Counted from the stretch's first letter, positions 45,967 to 56,246 are shown. The stretch is DNA of 64,000 nucleotides from Polaribacter sp. BAL334 (GCF_015767435.1 NZ_JADWOV010000323.1:62001-126000); one strand, 5' to 3'. Notes: a model not told the origin generated them from the letters alone. Program-made: numbers and translations.

Positions 45967-46182
45967 ATGGCTAAGCAATCAGCGATTCAACAAGATGGAA
46001 CAATTACAGAAGCATTATCAAATGCCATGTTTCGTGTGGAATTAGAGAATGGACATATTGTAACAGCACACATTTCTGGAAAAATGCGTATGCATTATAT
46101 CAAATTATTACCAGGTGATAAAGTGAAATTAGAAATGAGTCCTTACGATTTATCGAAAGCAAGAATTACTTACAGATACTAA
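45967..46182 (+). CDS. infA: translation initiation factor IF-1
   Basis: OB-fold factor that binds the 30S A site. 71 residues: [70 protein letters not shown], complete and conserved. Two bases after secY and 16 before rpmJ. Confidence 0.99.
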   Translation: MAKQSAIQQDGTITEALSNAMFRVELENGHIVTAHISGKMRMHYIKLLPGDKVKLEMSPYDLSKARITYRY

Positions 46183-46198
46183 ATAAAAGACAACGCAG

Positions 46199-46315
46199 AT
46201 GAAAGTTAGAGCATCAGTTAAAAAAAGAAGCGCCGACTGCAAAATAGTTCGCAGAAAAGGCAGATTATATGTAATAAATAAACAAAATCCTAGATTTAAA
46301 CAAAGACAAGGGTAA
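46199..46315 (+). CDS. rpmJ: 50S ribosomal protein L36 (zinc-free form)
   Basis: A 38-residue gene, easily missed by length cut-offs. It starts [17 protein letters not shown] and ends PRFKQRQG. The usual zinc ligands CxxC...C...H are reduced to one Cys (position 14), and the His near the end is Phe. This is therefore the zinc-independent C- form. Its stop overlaps the A of the rpsM ATG (TAATG), and it lies 16 bases after infA, the canonical place. Confidence 0.97.
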   Translation: MKVRASVKKRSADCKIVRRKGRLYVINKQNPRFKQRQG

Positions 46316-46680
46316 TGGCAAGAATAGCAGGTATAGACATTCCAAAGAACAAAAGAGGAGTTATTGCTTTAACTTACATCTTTGGTATAGGTAACAGTAG
46401 AGCTAAAGATATTTTAGCAAAAGCAAACGTTGATGAAAGCATTAAAGTTCAAGATTGGAATGACGATCAAATCGCAGCAATCAGAGAACAAGTTGGAGCT
46501 TTCACAATTGAAGGTGAATTACGTTCTGAAGTTCAATTAAACATCAAACGTTTAATGGACATTGGTTGTCAAAGAGGAATCCGTCACAGATTGGGTCTTC
46601 CTTTAAGAGGTCAAAGAACTAAAAATAATTCTCGTACAAGAAAAGGTAAGAGAAAAACAGTTGCTAACAAGAAAAAATAA
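46315..46680 (+). CDS. rpsM: 30S ribosomal protein S13
   Basis: 30S head protein. 121 residues: [41 protein letters not shown] and [40 protein letters not shown]. The start overlaps the rpmJ stop. It is followed by an 88-base gap with a possible helix, before rpsK. Confidence 0.99.
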   Translation: MARIAGIDIPKNKRGVIALTYIFGIGNSRAKDILAKANVDESIKVQDWNDDQIAAIREQVGAFTIEGELRSEVQLNIKRLMDIGCQRGIRHRLGLPLRGQRTKNNSRTRKGKRKTVANKKK

Positions 46681-46700
46681 GTTAGAGATCAAACTAGTGT

Positions 46701-46749
46701 ATGTGTTTAGTGTGCCGTATTATTTTAAATACAATTTACTAAAAGACAT
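46701..46749 (+). promoter_or_regulatory. possible RNA helix in the rpsM-rpsK gap
   Basis: ATGT (46701-46704) with ACAT (46746-46749), TTTAGT (46706-46711) with ACTAAA (46738-46743), and GTAT (46717-46720) with ATAC (46729-46732) stack in one imperfect helix. The sequence is AT-rich, so chance pairing is not excluded. Confidence 0.3.
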
Positions 46750-46768
46750 AGCTTAACAACAAAAAATT

Positions 46769-47152
46769 ATGGCAAAAGCAAGTGCAAAAAAACGTAAAGT
46801 AATAGTTGACGCTATTGGAGAAGCTCATATCAATGCATCCTTCAACAATATCATTATTTCTTTAACAAACAAAAAAGGTGACGTAGTTTCATGGTCATCA
46901 GCTGGTAAAATGGGCTTTAGAGGTTCTAAAAAGAACACTCCTTATGCGGCTCAATTAGCTGCTGAAGATTGCTCAGGAGTTGCTAAAGAAGCAGGTTTAC
47001 GCAAAGTAAAAGTTTTCGTAAAAGGTCCAGGAAATGGAAGAGAATCTGCAATTAGATCTATTCACAATGCAGGCATTGAAGTAACTGAAATTATTGACGT
47101 TACTCCAATTCCACACAATGGATGTCGTCCACCAAAAAGAAGAAGAGTATAA
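46769..47152 (+). CDS. rpsK: 30S ribosomal protein S11
   Basis: 30S platform protein. 127 residues: [53 protein letters not shown] and [23 protein letters not shown]. The unusually long gaps on both sides (88 and 82 bases) contrast with the rest of the cluster. Confidence 0.99.
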   Translation: MAKASAKKRKVIVDAIGEAHINASFNNIIISLTNKKGDVVSWSSAGKMGFRGSKKNTPYAAQLAAEDCSGVAKEAGLRKVKVFVKGPGNGRESAIRSIHNAGIEVTEIIDVTPIPHNGCRPPKRRRV

Positions 47153-47168
47153 GTTAATTATTTAATTC

Positions 47169-47219
47169 TGATAGGATTTCGATTATCGAAGGATTAGCCT
47201 TAATTCATAATCCCTATCA
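47169..47219 (+). promoter_or_regulatory. three-way-junction-like RNA fold ahead of rpsD (candidate S4 leader)
   Basis: An outer helix pairs TGATAGG-ATT (47169-47178) with AAT-C-CCTATCA (47209-47219), 10 bp with one bulged C. Two hairpins sit inside: TCGA/TCGA (47179-47182, 47186-47189) and AGG/CCT (47190-47192, 47198-47200). The fold fills most of the 82-base gap and ends 16 bases before the rpsD ATG. S4 autoregulates the alpha operon in E. coli through a structured mRNA site. A similar role is inferred. Confidence 0.5.
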
Positions 47220-47234
47220 ATAAAAACAACAAAA

Positions 47235-47843
47235 ATGGCAAGATACACAGGACCAAAAACTAAAATTGCCCGTAAATTCGGTGAAGCAATTTTTGGCGAA
47301 GATAAAAACTTCGAAAAAAGAAACTTTCCTCCAGGACAGCACGGAGCTGCAAAACGTAGAGGAAAAAAATCTGAATATGCTACCCAGTTAATGGAAAAGC
47401 AAAAAGCAAAATATACCTATGGTATTTTAGAGCGTCAATTCAGTAACTTATTCAAAAAAGCACAAGCTGCTCAAGGAATTACAGGTGAGATTTTATTACA
47501 ATTATGTGAATCTAGATTGGATAACGTAGTTTACAGAATGGGAATTTCTCCATCAAGAAGTGGAGCTCGTCAGTTAGTTTCTCACAGACACATTACTGTT
47601 AATGGGGAAATCGTTAACATTCCATCTTTTAGATTGAAAGAAGGTGATGTTGTAGCTGTTAGAGAAAAATCAAAATCTTTACAAGCAATCGAAAGTTCTT
47701 TAATCGCTTCTAGCAATACTGTTTATGAGTGGTTGACTTGGAATGCTGATAAAAAAGAAGGTACTTTTGTAAAAGTTCCTGAAAGATTGCAAATTCCAGA
47801 AAACATCAAAGAACAATTAATCGTAGAATTATATTCTAAATAA
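47235..47843 (+). CDS. rpsD: 30S ribosomal protein S4
   Basis: Primary 16S rRNA-binding protein and a known translational repressor of the alpha operon. 202 residues: [62 protein letters not shown]. An S4 RNA-binding domain follows ([33 protein letters not shown]). The N-terminal zinc-binding Cys residues of some S4 proteins are absent. Confidence 0.99.
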   Translation: MARYTGPKTKIARKFGEAIFGEDKNFEKRNFPPGQHGAAKRRGKKSEYATQLMEKQKAKYTYGILERQFSNLFKKAQAAQGITGEILLQLCESRLDNVVYRMGISPSRSGARQLVSHRHITVNGEIVNIPSFRLKEGDVVAVREKSKSLQAIESSLIASSNTVYEWLTWNADKKEGTFVKVPERLQIPENIKEQLIVELYSK

Positions 47844-47941
47844 TCAATTAATAATATTGGTATTGAGCCAAAGGGTTTATTCGTACTTCTTCACACTTAT
47901 AAACCGCGCAACTTAATCACAATTAAAACGAAGAACATAAC

Positions 47942-48934
47942 ATGGCAATTTTAAATTTTCAAAAACCCGATAAAGTAATCATGATTGAATCTACCGATTT
48001 CAAAGGTAAATTCGAATTCAGACCTTTAGAGCCAGGTTTCGGCTTAACAGTTGGAAATGCTTTAAGAAGAGTACTTTTATCTTCATTAGAAGGGTTTGCA
48101 ATTACATCTTTAAGAATTGATGGCGTTGAACACGAATTCTCTACAGTGAGTGGAGTTGTGGAAGATGTTACAGAAATCATTTTAAATTTAAAACAAGTTC
48201 GTTTTAAAAAGCAAATTGATGATACTGACAGAGAAACTGTTTCTATCAATATTTCTGGTCAAGAACAATTAAAAGCAGGTGATTTGCAAAAATTTATTTC
48301 TGGTTTTCAAGTATTAAATCCAGAATTGGTTATCTGTAATATGGATAAATCAGTGAAATTAAATGCCGAAATTACCATTGAAAAAGGGAGAGGATTTGTT
48401 CCTGCAGAAGAAAATAAAAAACCAGGAGCTCCTATCGGAACTATTTTTACAGATTCTATTTACACGCCTATCAAAAACGTAAAGTATTCTATTGAAAACT
48501 TTCGTGTGGAGCAAAAAACGGATTTTGAAAAATTAATTTTTGATATTGATACTGATGGTTCTATCAATCCAAAAGAAGCGTTAACAGAAGCAGCAAAAAT
48601 CTTAATTCACCATTTTATGTTGTTTTCTGATGAGCGCATTACTTTGGAAGCTGATGAAATTGCACAAACAGAAACGTATGATGAGGAATCATTGCACATG
48701 CGTCAATTATTAAAAACAAGATTGATCGATATGGATCTTTCTGTAAGAGCTTTGAATTGCTTGAAAGCTGCAGAAGTTGATACTTTAGGAGATTTAGTAT
48801 CATTCAATAAAAGTGATTTAATGAAATTTAGAAACTTTGGAAAAAAATCGTTAACAGAACTAGAAGAACTAGTGATTGTAAAAGGATTGAGTTTCGGAAT
48901 GGATTTAGCAAAATATAAATTAGATAGAGATTAA
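47942..48934 (+). CDS. rpoA: DNA-directed RNA polymerase alpha subunit
   Basis: 330-residue assembly platform of RNA polymerase. The N-terminal domain has the dimerisation and assembly block [34 protein letters not shown]. The C-terminal domain, from about residue 250, has [45 protein letters not shown], the DNA- and activator-contacting helix-hairpin region. The preceding 98-base gap has a weak 7-bp pairing (GGTTTAT/ATAAACC). Confidence 0.99.
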   Translation: MAILNFQKPDKVIMIESTDFKGKFEFRPLEPGFGLTVGNALRRVLLSSLEGFAITSLRIDGVEHEFSTVSGVVEDVTEIILNLKQVRFKKQIDDTDRETVSINISGQEQLKAGDLQKFISGFQVLNPELVICNMDKSVKLNAEITIEKGRGFVPAEENKKPGAPIGTIFTDSIYTPIKNVKYSIENFRVEQKTDFEKLIFDIDTDGSINPKEALTEAAKILIHHFMLFSDERITLEADEIAQTETYDEESLHMRQLLKTRLIDMDLSVRALNCLKAAEVDTLGDLVSFNKSDLMKFRNFGKKSLTELEELVIVKGLSFGMDLAKYKLDRD

Positions 48935-48935
48935 T

Positions 48936-48978
48936 CTTTCATATTTTGCTCCTCAAAATGGGTTGAGCAAGATGAAAG
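48936..48978 (+). promoter_or_regulatory. long hairpin in the rpoA-rplQ gap
   Basis: CTTTCAT (48936-48942) pairs with ATGAAAG (48972-48978), and TTGCTC (48946-48951) pairs with GAGCAA (48965-48970). That gives 13 bp around a small internal loop, closed by a 13-base loop. It fills most of the 59-base gap and has no T-run, so a terminator is unlikely. An RNA processing or translational control site is possible. Confidence 0.5.
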
Positions 48979-48993
48979 TATAAAACAAACGTC

Positions 48994-49467
48994 ATGAGAC
49001 ACGGAAAAAAAGTAAACCACTTAGGAAGACAGACTGCACATAGAAAGTCAATGTTAGCAAATATGGCTTGTTCTCTTATTGAGCACAAACGTATTAACAC
49101 AACAGTAGCAAAAGCAAAAGCATTGAGAGTTTTTGTGGAGCCATTGATTACAAAATCGAAATCAGATACAACACACAACAGACGTATTGTTTTCTCTGTT
49201 TTAAGAGATAAATATGCAGTTACTGAATTGTTTAAAGAAGTTTCTGTAAAGATTGCAGACAGACCAGGAGGTTACCTAAGAATCATTAAATTAGGAAATA
49301 GACAAGGTGATAACGCTTCAATGGCAATGATTGAATTTGTTGATTACAACGAAATCTACAATCCAAAAGGAGCAAAAGCTAAGAAAACTACTAGAAGAGG
49401 AAGAAGCAAAAAAGCGGCTACTCCACAAGTAGAAACAACAACAACTGAAGAAAAATCAGAAGAATAA
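48994..49467 (+). CDS. rplQ: 50S ribosomal protein L17
   Basis: 50S tunnel-exit protein. 157 residues with the conserved core [45 protein letters not shown] and [32 protein letters not shown]-terminal extension rich in Lys, Thr and Glu (about 35 residues) is common in Bacteroidota. Last gene of the ribosomal cluster; a strong terminator follows. Confidence 0.98.
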   Translation: MRHGKKVNHLGRQTAHRKSMLANMACSLIEHKRINTTVAKAKALRVFVEPLITKSKSDTTHNRRIVFSVLRDKYAVTELFKEVSVKIADRPGGYLRIIKLGNRQGDNASMAMIEFVDYNEIYNPKGAKAKKTTRRGRSKKAATPQVETTTTEEKSEE

Positions 49468-49486
49468 ATGATTTTATCATTCACAT

Positions 49487-49522
49487 ATAAAGGGATAAGC
49501 ATTACTGTTTATCCCTTTTTTT
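49487..49522 (+). terminator. terminator of the ribosomal supercluster
   Basis: AAAGGGATAA (49489-49498) pairs with TTATCCCTTT (49509-49518), a 10-bp stem with a 10-base loop, followed by a T-run. It lies 20 bases after rplQ. Confidence 0.9.
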
Positions 49523-49555
49523 ATATTTTTACATCTCATAATATTTACAAAACCA

Positions 49556-50671
49556 ATGAAATATCAAACTAGAAAAAAAGCACTTATTTTATTAGCAGAC
49601 GGCACTATTTTTTATGGTAAATCTGTTGGAATTGATGGAACAGCCTCAGGTGAAATATGTTTTAATACAGGAATGACAGGCTATCAAGAAATTTTTACAG
49701 ATCCATCTTATTTTGGGCAATTGATGGTAACTACGAATGCTCATATCGGTAATTATGGAGTAAATGATGATGAAGTGGAATCTGATGGAATAAAAATTTC
49801 TGGTTTGGTTTGTAGAAATTTCAGTTTTACACATTCAAGAATTGATTCTGATGGAAATTTATTTGATTGGTTTAAAAAACACAATTTGGTTGCCATTTCG
49901 GATGTGGATACAAGAGCATTAGTTTCTTATATCAGAGATCATGGCGCTATGAATGCAATCATTTCTACAAATATTGACAATATTGATGATTTGAAAAAGC
50001 AATTAGCGAATGTTCCAAGTATGCAAGGATTAGAATTGGCTTCCAAAGTTTCTACAAAAGAACCTTATTATTTTGGAAATGAAAACGCTAAAATTAAAAT
50101 ATCAGCTTTAGATATTGGCATCAAAAAAAATATATTACGAAATTTAGCAAAAAGAGGAGCGTATATTAAAGTATTCCCTTATAATGCCACTTTTGAGGAA
50201 TTAAGTGCTTTCAATCCTGATGGTTATTTTATTTCAAATGGCCCTGGAGATCCTGAACCTTTAGTAGATGCTCAAAAAGTAGCTGCTCAAATTATAGAAA
50301 AAGATTTGCCTCTTTTTGGTATTTGTTTAGGACACCAAGTAATTGCTTTATCACAAGGAATTTCTACCTATAAAATGCATAATGGACACAGAGGAATCAA
50401 TCATCCAGTGAAAAATTTAATTACAGGGAAAGGCGAAATTACTTCTCAAAATCATGGTTTTGCAATTAGTAGAGAAGAAACTGAAGCCAATCCAAACATT
50501 GAAATTACCCATGTTCATTTGAATGATCATACAGTTGCAGGAATTAGACTTAAAAACAAAAATACTTTTTCTGTTCAGTATCACCCAGAAGCAAGTCCTG
50601 GACCTCATGATGCTGAATATTTGTTTGATCAGTTCATTGAGAATATCAAGTCAACCCAAATGATTTCCTAA
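49556..50671 (+). CDS. carA: carbamoyl-phosphate synthase small subunit
   Basis: Glutamine amidotransferase subunit that supplies ammonia to CarB for arginine and pyrimidine synthesis. 371 residues. The N-terminal CPSase small-chain domain has GEICFNTGMTGYQEIFTDPSYFGQLM. The C-terminal class I glutaminase domain has nucleophile Cys in FGICLGHQ and the His/Glu pair in VQYHPEASPGPHDAEYLF. The large subunit carB is not in the window. Own terminator downstream. Confidence 0.98.
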   Translation: MKYQTRKKALILLADGTIFYGKSVGIDGTASGEICFNTGMTGYQEIFTDPSYFGQLMVTTNAHIGNYGVNDDEVESDGIKISGLVCRNFSFTHSRIDSDGNLFDWFKKHNLVAISDVDTRALVSYIRDHGAMNAIISTNIDNIDDLKKQLANVPSMQGLELASKVSTKEPYYFGNENAKIKISALDIGIKKNILRNLAKRGAYIKVFPYNATFEELSAFNPDGYFISNGPGDPEPLVDAQKVAAQIIEKDLPLFGICLGHQVIALSQGISTYKMHNGHRGINHPVKNLITGKGEITSQNHGFAISREETEANPNIEITHVHLNDHTVAGIRLKNKNTFSVQYHPEASPGPHDAEYLFDQFIENIKSTQMIS

Positions 50672-50684
50672 TTTTATTGATTTT

Positions 50685-50728
50685 AAAAGAAAAATCTACG
50701 TTGTTCTCAAGGTAGATTTTTCTTTTTT
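50685..50728 (+). terminator. terminator after carA
   Basis: AAAAGAAAAATCTAC (50685-50699) pairs with GTAGATTTTTCTTTT (50712-50726), a 15-bp stem, followed by Ts. It lies 14 bases after the carA stop. Confidence 0.9.
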
Positions 50729-50745
50729 ATAATAAATGATTTATA

Positions 50746-50757
50746 GGAAACGTTTTC
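50746..50757. promoter_or_regulatory. operator-like palindrome upstream of eno
   Basis: GGAAACGTTTTC is a near-palindrome with an AAACGTTT centre, the shape of LacI-family operators. It lies about 108 bases before the eno ATG, upstream of a weak -7-like TAAATTAG. No regulator gene is in the window. Confidence 0.25.
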
Positions 50758-50852
50758 GTAATTATTCAATTTCAAATGAATAAATGCGTTCAACATTTCG
50801 TAAATTAGCCGTAAAATAAATAATAACCAAAACTTTAAAAATAAGTTTATAA

Positions 50853-52154
<1,302 letters not shown>

Positions 52155-52177
52155 TTTTTAGTCAACTTTTTTACTAA

Positions 52178-52212
52178 AATCCTCTTAGAATTTCTAAGGG
52201 GATTTTTGTTTT
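52178..52212 (+). terminator. terminator after eno
   Basis: AATCCTCTTAG (52178-52188) pairs with CTAAGGGGATT (52194-52204), 11 bp with one G-T pair and a five-base loop, followed by TTTTG and more Ts. Confidence 0.88.
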
Positions 52213-52338
52213 ATTAAATAATTGTTAAATCAATAAATTTTATTTTATTCATCTAAAAATCTATCATTTTCAACTTTTAAAATCCTTAATTTATTGGTAT
52301 CTTCGCAAAACACTTCAACATAAAAAATAAGATTGAAT

Positions 52339-53625
52339 ATGTCAAATACTGCAAAGTTAGTAATAGGAGAAAATTCGTATGAATTTCCATTAGTAAAAGG
52401 AACTGAGAATGAGGTTGCTATCGATATCAAAAACTTAAGAACAGCCACTGATGGCGTTATAACTTTAGATTCTGGTTATAAAAATACAGGTTCTTGCGAG
52501 AGCAGTATTACCTTTTTAGATGGTGAAAAAGGGATTTTACGTTATAGAGGTTATGATATAGAAGAGTTGGCTGAAAAAGCTACTTTTTTAGAAGTTGCTT
52601 ACGCATTAATTTTTGGAGATTTACCAACAAGTGAACAATTAGAAAAGTTTTATGCTGACATCAAAGCACAATCTGTAGTTGATGAGGATGTTAAAAAAAT
52701 TGTGGATGCTTTTCCAAAATCAGCTCATCCAATGGGAGTTTTATCTTCCTTAACGAGTGCATTGACTGCGTTCAACCCTTCTTCAGTAAATGTAAAATCT
52801 GAAGAGGATATGTACAAAGCAATTTGTAAAATTATGGGAAAATTCCCAGTTTTGGTGGCTTGGACAATGCGTAAAAAGCAAGGATTGCCGTTAAATTATG
52901 GCTCAAAATCGTTGGATTATATTGAGAATATTATGAAAATGATGTTTGAACAGCCAAACGAACCTTATGTTATAAATCCTATCATTAAAGATGCATTAGA
53001 TAAATTACTGATTTTACATGCAGATCATGAACAAAACTGTTCTACATCTACAGTAAGAATTGCAGGTTCATCTCATGTAGGATTATTTGCTTCCTTATCA
53101 GCAGGAATTTCTGCACTTTGGGGTCCATTGCATGGAGGTGCAAATCAAGCAGTTTTGGAAATGTTGGAAGCTATCAAAGCTGATGATGGTGATACCAAAA
53201 AATATATGGCGAAAGCGAAAGACAAAGATGATCCTTTCAGATTGATGGGTTTTGGTCACAGAGTTTACAAGAATTTTGATCCAAGAGCAAGAATCATTAA
53301 AAAGGCAGCTGATGATGTATTAAATGATTTAGGCGTAAATGATCCAATCTTAGCTATTGCGAAAGGTTTGGAGCAAGAAGCTTTGAATGATCCGTATTTT
53401 GTAGAAAGAAAATTATATCCAAATGTAGATTTTTACTCTGGAATTATATACAGAGCAATGGATATTCCAACAGATATGTTTACTGTGATGTTTGCTTTAG
53501 GACGTTTGCCAGGTTGGATTGCACAATGGAGAGAAATGCGATTGAATAACGAACCAATTGGAAGACCACGTCAAATTTATGTTGGCGAAACTTTAAGACC
53601 ATTCAAATCAATAGAAAAAAGATAA
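52339..53625 (+). CDS. gltA: citrate synthase
   Basis: First enzyme of the TCA cycle. From the ATG at 52339 it has 428 residues; a TTG two codons upstream is less likely. It has the N-terminal beta-rich domain of Gram-negative type II enzymes (VIGENSYEFPLVKG, ITFLDGEKGILRYRGYDIEELA). Active-site elements are ADHEQNCSTSTVR, the His in GPLHGGANQAVLEML, the His in GFGHRVYKNFDPRA and the Asp in YPNVDFYSGI. It ends at a terminator. Confidence 0.98.
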   Translation: MSNTAKLVIGENSYEFPLVKGTENEVAIDIKNLRTATDGVITLDSGYKNTGSCESSITFLDGEKGILRYRGYDIEELAEKATFLEVAYALIFGDLPTSEQLEKFYADIKAQSVVDEDVKKIVDAFPKSAHPMGVLSSLTSALTAFNPSSVNVKSEEDMYKAICKIMGKFPVLVAWTMRKKQGLPLNYGSKSLDYIENIMKMMFEQPNEPYVINPIIKDALDKLLILHADHEQNCSTSTVRIAGSSHVGLFASLSAGISALWGPLHGGANQAVLEMLEAIKADDGDTKKYMAKAKDKDDPFRLMGFGHRVYKNFDPRARIIKKAADDVLNDLGVNDPILAIAKGLEQEALNDPYFVERKLYPNVDFYSGIIYRAMDIPTDMFTVMFALGRLPGWIAQWREMRLNNEPIGRPRQIYVGETLRPFKSIEKR

Positions 53626-53648
53626 AAACTTTTGTTATTTTTACAACC

Positions 53649-53678
53649 GAAAGCTTCATGATTCATGAAGCTTTTTTT
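53649..53678 (+). terminator. terminator after gltA
   Basis: AAGCTTCATG (53651-53660) pairs with CATGAAGCTT (53664-53673), a 10-bp stem with a three-base loop, followed by a T-run. It ends just 12 bases before the next gene. Confidence 0.9.
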
Positions 53679-53689
53679 ATCTGAAAAGA

Positions 53690-54604
53690 ATGTTACAACT
53701 CAATATAAATAACGAAACTTCTAAATTAAGAGCTGTAGTTCTGGGAATTGCCACTAGTAATGGCCCAACTCCAGAATTACAAAATTGTTACGACCCAAAA
53801 AGTAGGGAACATGTTTTGAATGGAACTTATCCAAAAGAACAAGACATGATTGAAGAAATGGAAGCTGTTGCTGCTGTTTTTAAAAAATATGGCATTACCG
53901 TTTTTAGACCAAAAGTCATCAAAAACTACAATCAAATCTTTTCTAGAGACATCGCTTTTGTGATTGAAGATAAATTGATAAAAGCAAATATTTTACCTGA
54001 TAGAGAAAAGGAATACATCGCAATTGAGCATGTTACCAATCAAATTAATCCGAAAAATATCATTGAACTTCCTAAAGATTGTCATATTGAAGGAGGTGAT
54101 GTGATGCCTTGGAACGATTATATTTTTGTAGGAACCTATTCAGGGGAAGATTATCCAAACTTTATTACAGCTCGCACAAATCAAAAAGCAGTTTTGGCTT
54201 TACAAGAATTATTTCCACATAAAAAAGTAAAATCTTTCGAGCTTCGAAAACACAATATTGATCCTAAAGAAAATGCGTTGCACTTAGACTGTTGTTTTCA
54301 GCCAATTGGAAAAAACAAAGCAATTCTTCATAAAAATGGATTTTTAATTGAAGAGGAATACCATTGGTTGGTTCAATATTTTGGCGAAGAAAATATTTTT
54401 GAAATTACAAAGCAGGAAATGTATGATATGAATAGCAATATTTTTTCTATTTCAGAAGATGTTATTATATCAGAAAAAAACTTTACAAGATTGAATTCTT
54501 GGTTAAGAAATCAAGGTTTTATTGTGGAAGAAGTTCCATATTCCGAAATTGCAAAGCAAGAGGGATTGTTAAGATGCTCAACACTTCCTTTGATTAGAGA
54601 ATAA
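53690..54604 (+). CDS. dimethylarginine dimethylaminohydrolase-like / arginine deiminase-related protein
   Basis: A 304-residue enzyme of the amidinotransferase (guanidino-group-modifying) superfamily. Expected features are seen in order: FSRDIAF (84-90), the IEGGDV substrate and catalytic block (133-138), catalytic His198 in ALHLDCCF and nucleophile Cys296 in GLLRCSTLPLIR. It probably hydrolyses an arginine-type guanidino compound, releasing citrulline or ornithine and an amine or ammonia. The exact substrate is unknown. It lies 28 bases before the ctlX-like gene, so the two may act on successive substrates. Confidence 0.82.
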   Translation: MLQLNINNETSKLRAVVLGIATSNGPTPELQNCYDPKSREHVLNGTYPKEQDMIEEMEAVAAVFKKYGITVFRPKVIKNYNQIFSRDIAFVIEDKLIKANILPDREKEYIAIEHVTNQINPKNIIELPKDCHIEGGDVMPWNDYIFVGTYSGEDYPNFITARTNQKAVLALQELFPHKKVKSFELRKHNIDPKENALHLDCCFQPIGKNKAILHKNGFLIEEEYHWLVQYFGEENIFEITKQEMYDMNSNIFSISEDVIISEKNFTRLNSWLRNQGFIVEEVPYSEIAKQEGLLRCSTLPLIRE

Positions 54605-54632
54605 ATTTTTTTTAGATTATAGATTAATTTAC

Positions 54633-55565
54633 ATGAAACAAACTACGAATTCTATTTTGATGATTCGTCCTATAAATTTTAGGATGAACGAACAAACAGC
54701 TGTCAATAACTATTACCAAGAAGAATTGGATTTAAAAAATTCGGAAATAAATATAAAAGCACAAAAAGAATTTGATGTATATGTTGATACCTTAAAAAGC
54801 CATGGAGTTGAGGTGATCGTTGTTTCTGATACTGATGAATTTGATACACCAGATTCGTTATTTCCAAACAATTGGATCTCTTTTCATGAATATGGAACAG
54901 TTGCTTTTTACCCTATGTTTGCAGAAAATAGGAGAAATGAAAGACGAGAAGATATTTTAGATATTTTGGAAGAGAGAGGTTTTTTGATAGAAAACGTAAT
55001 GGATTATTCAAGTGCGGAGCAAGAAAATATTTTTTTAGAAGGAACAGGAAGTATATTGTTAGATCGTGCAAATGGAAAAGCGTATTGTGCATTATCGCCA
55101 AGAGCTGATGAGGAATTATTTATTGAATTTTGCGAAGATTTTGAATATACACCAGTTGTTTTTACTGCTTATCAAACTGTTGAAGGGAAAAGAAAACCAA
55201 TTTATCACACAAATGTGATGATGTGTTTGGCAAAAACTTTTGCAGTGATTTGTTTAGATACCATTGATGATAAACAAGAGCGAAAAAATGTTGTTAAGCA
55301 TTTGAAGGAAAATAATAAACAAATTATTGAAATCACAGAAGATCAAGTGAATCATTTTGCAGGAAATATGTTGCAAGTTGAAGGTGCAAATAATGAACTT
55401 TTTTTAGTGATGAGTCAAGCAGCATTTGATTGTTTAAATTCGGCACAAATTCAACAAATCACAAAACATTGCAAAATAATTTCAAGTTCACTGGAAACGA
55501 TTGAAACTTGTGGAGGAGGTAGTGCACGTTGTATGATGGCAGAAATATTTTTACCAAAAGCATAA
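54633..55565 (+). CDS. ctlX: citrulline hydrolase CtlX-like / arginine deiminase-related protein
   Basis: A 310-residue guanidino-group-modifying enzyme. Features in order are PDSLFPNNWISFHEYGTVAFYPM (73-95, substrate pocket), FLEGTGSI (134-141), His192 in YHTNVMMCL and Cys300 in CGGGSARCMMAEIF. The pattern matches the CtlX group, where a family member converts citrulline to ornithine, ammonia and CO2. It is only distantly related to the preceding gene of the same fold. The stop is three bases from the PrsW-like gene. Confidence 0.82.
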   Translation: MKQTTNSILMIRPINFRMNEQTAVNNYYQEELDLKNSEINIKAQKEFDVYVDTLKSHGVEVIVVSDTDEFDTPDSLFPNNWISFHEYGTVAFYPMFAENRRNERREDILDILEERGFLIENVMDYSSAEQENIFLEGTGSILLDRANGKAYCALSPRADEELFIEFCEDFEYTPVVFTAYQTVEGKRKPIYHTNVMMCLAKTFAVICLDTIDDKQERKNVVKHLKENNKQIIEITEDQVNHFAGNMLQVEGANNELFLVMSQAAFDCLNSAQIQQITKHCKIISSSLETIETCGGGSARCMMAEIFLPKA

Positions 55566-55568
55566 AAA

Positions 55569-56243
55569 ATGAGCTTACTTTTATTGGCAATTGCTCCTGC
55601 AATGATCATCATTTTGTATATCTATTTCAAAGATAAATTTGAAAAAGAGCCTATTGGTTTTTTAGTTAAAAACTTTTTGATGGGCGCAATTGTAAGTGTT
55701 ATCATTACTTTACTTTTAAGTATAATTGCCAATCAATTTTTTCCTTTAACTAATGAAACCAGTATTTTTCAACAATTCATCAAAGCTTTTTTTGTAGTGG
55801 GTTTTGTGGAAGAATTTTCGAAATATATCATTGTAAAATTTTATGCTCAGAAAAATGATGAATTCAATGAGCCTTTTGACGGAATTGTATATGCAGTATT
55901 GGTTTCAATGGGTTTTGCTGCGCTTGAAAATGTGATGTATGTTTTTCAATATGGAGTTTCCACAGGAATTATTCGTGCATTTACAGCAGTTCCAGCGCAT
56001 GCAACTTTCGGGATTTTGATGGGCTATTTTATGGGATTGGCTAAGTTTTCAAAAAATAAGCAGTTATTGAATATCACAGGATTGTTAGTTGCCACTTTTT
56101 TTCATGGAGCTTATGACTTTTTCTTGTTTATCAATTTCATTCCAGGAATTGCAATTGGAGCATTTGTTTCATTGATTGTTGGAATTATATTATCCAAAAA
56201 AGCGATTAAAATTCATCAACAAAATTCGCATTTTAAAGTATAG
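55569..56243 (+). CDS. PrsW-like intramembrane metalloprotease
   Basis: A 224-residue protein with about seven membrane segments. The PrsW/CPBP-type catalytic motifs are visible: E81-E82 in FVEEFSKY, FAALEN (117-121), H144 in VPAHATFG and H179 in FFHGAYD. PrsW in Bacillus cleaves an anti-sigma factor; the substrate here is unknown. It follows ctlX by three bases, so it is in the same transcript, and it is convergent with pafA (three bases between stops). The functional link to the hydrolases is unclear. Confidence 0.88.
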   Translation: MSLLLLAIAPAMIIILYIYFKDKFEKEPIGFLVKNFLMGAIVSVIITLLLSIIANQFFPLTNETSIFQQFIKAFFVVGFVEEFSKYIIVKFYAQKNDEFNEPFDGIVYAVLVSMGFAALENVMYVFQYGVSTGIIRAFTAVPAHATFGILMGYFMGLAKFSKNKQLLNITGLLVATFFHGAYDFFLFINFIPGIAIGAFVSLIVGIILSKKAIKIHQQNSHFKV

Positions 56244-56246
56244 TTT

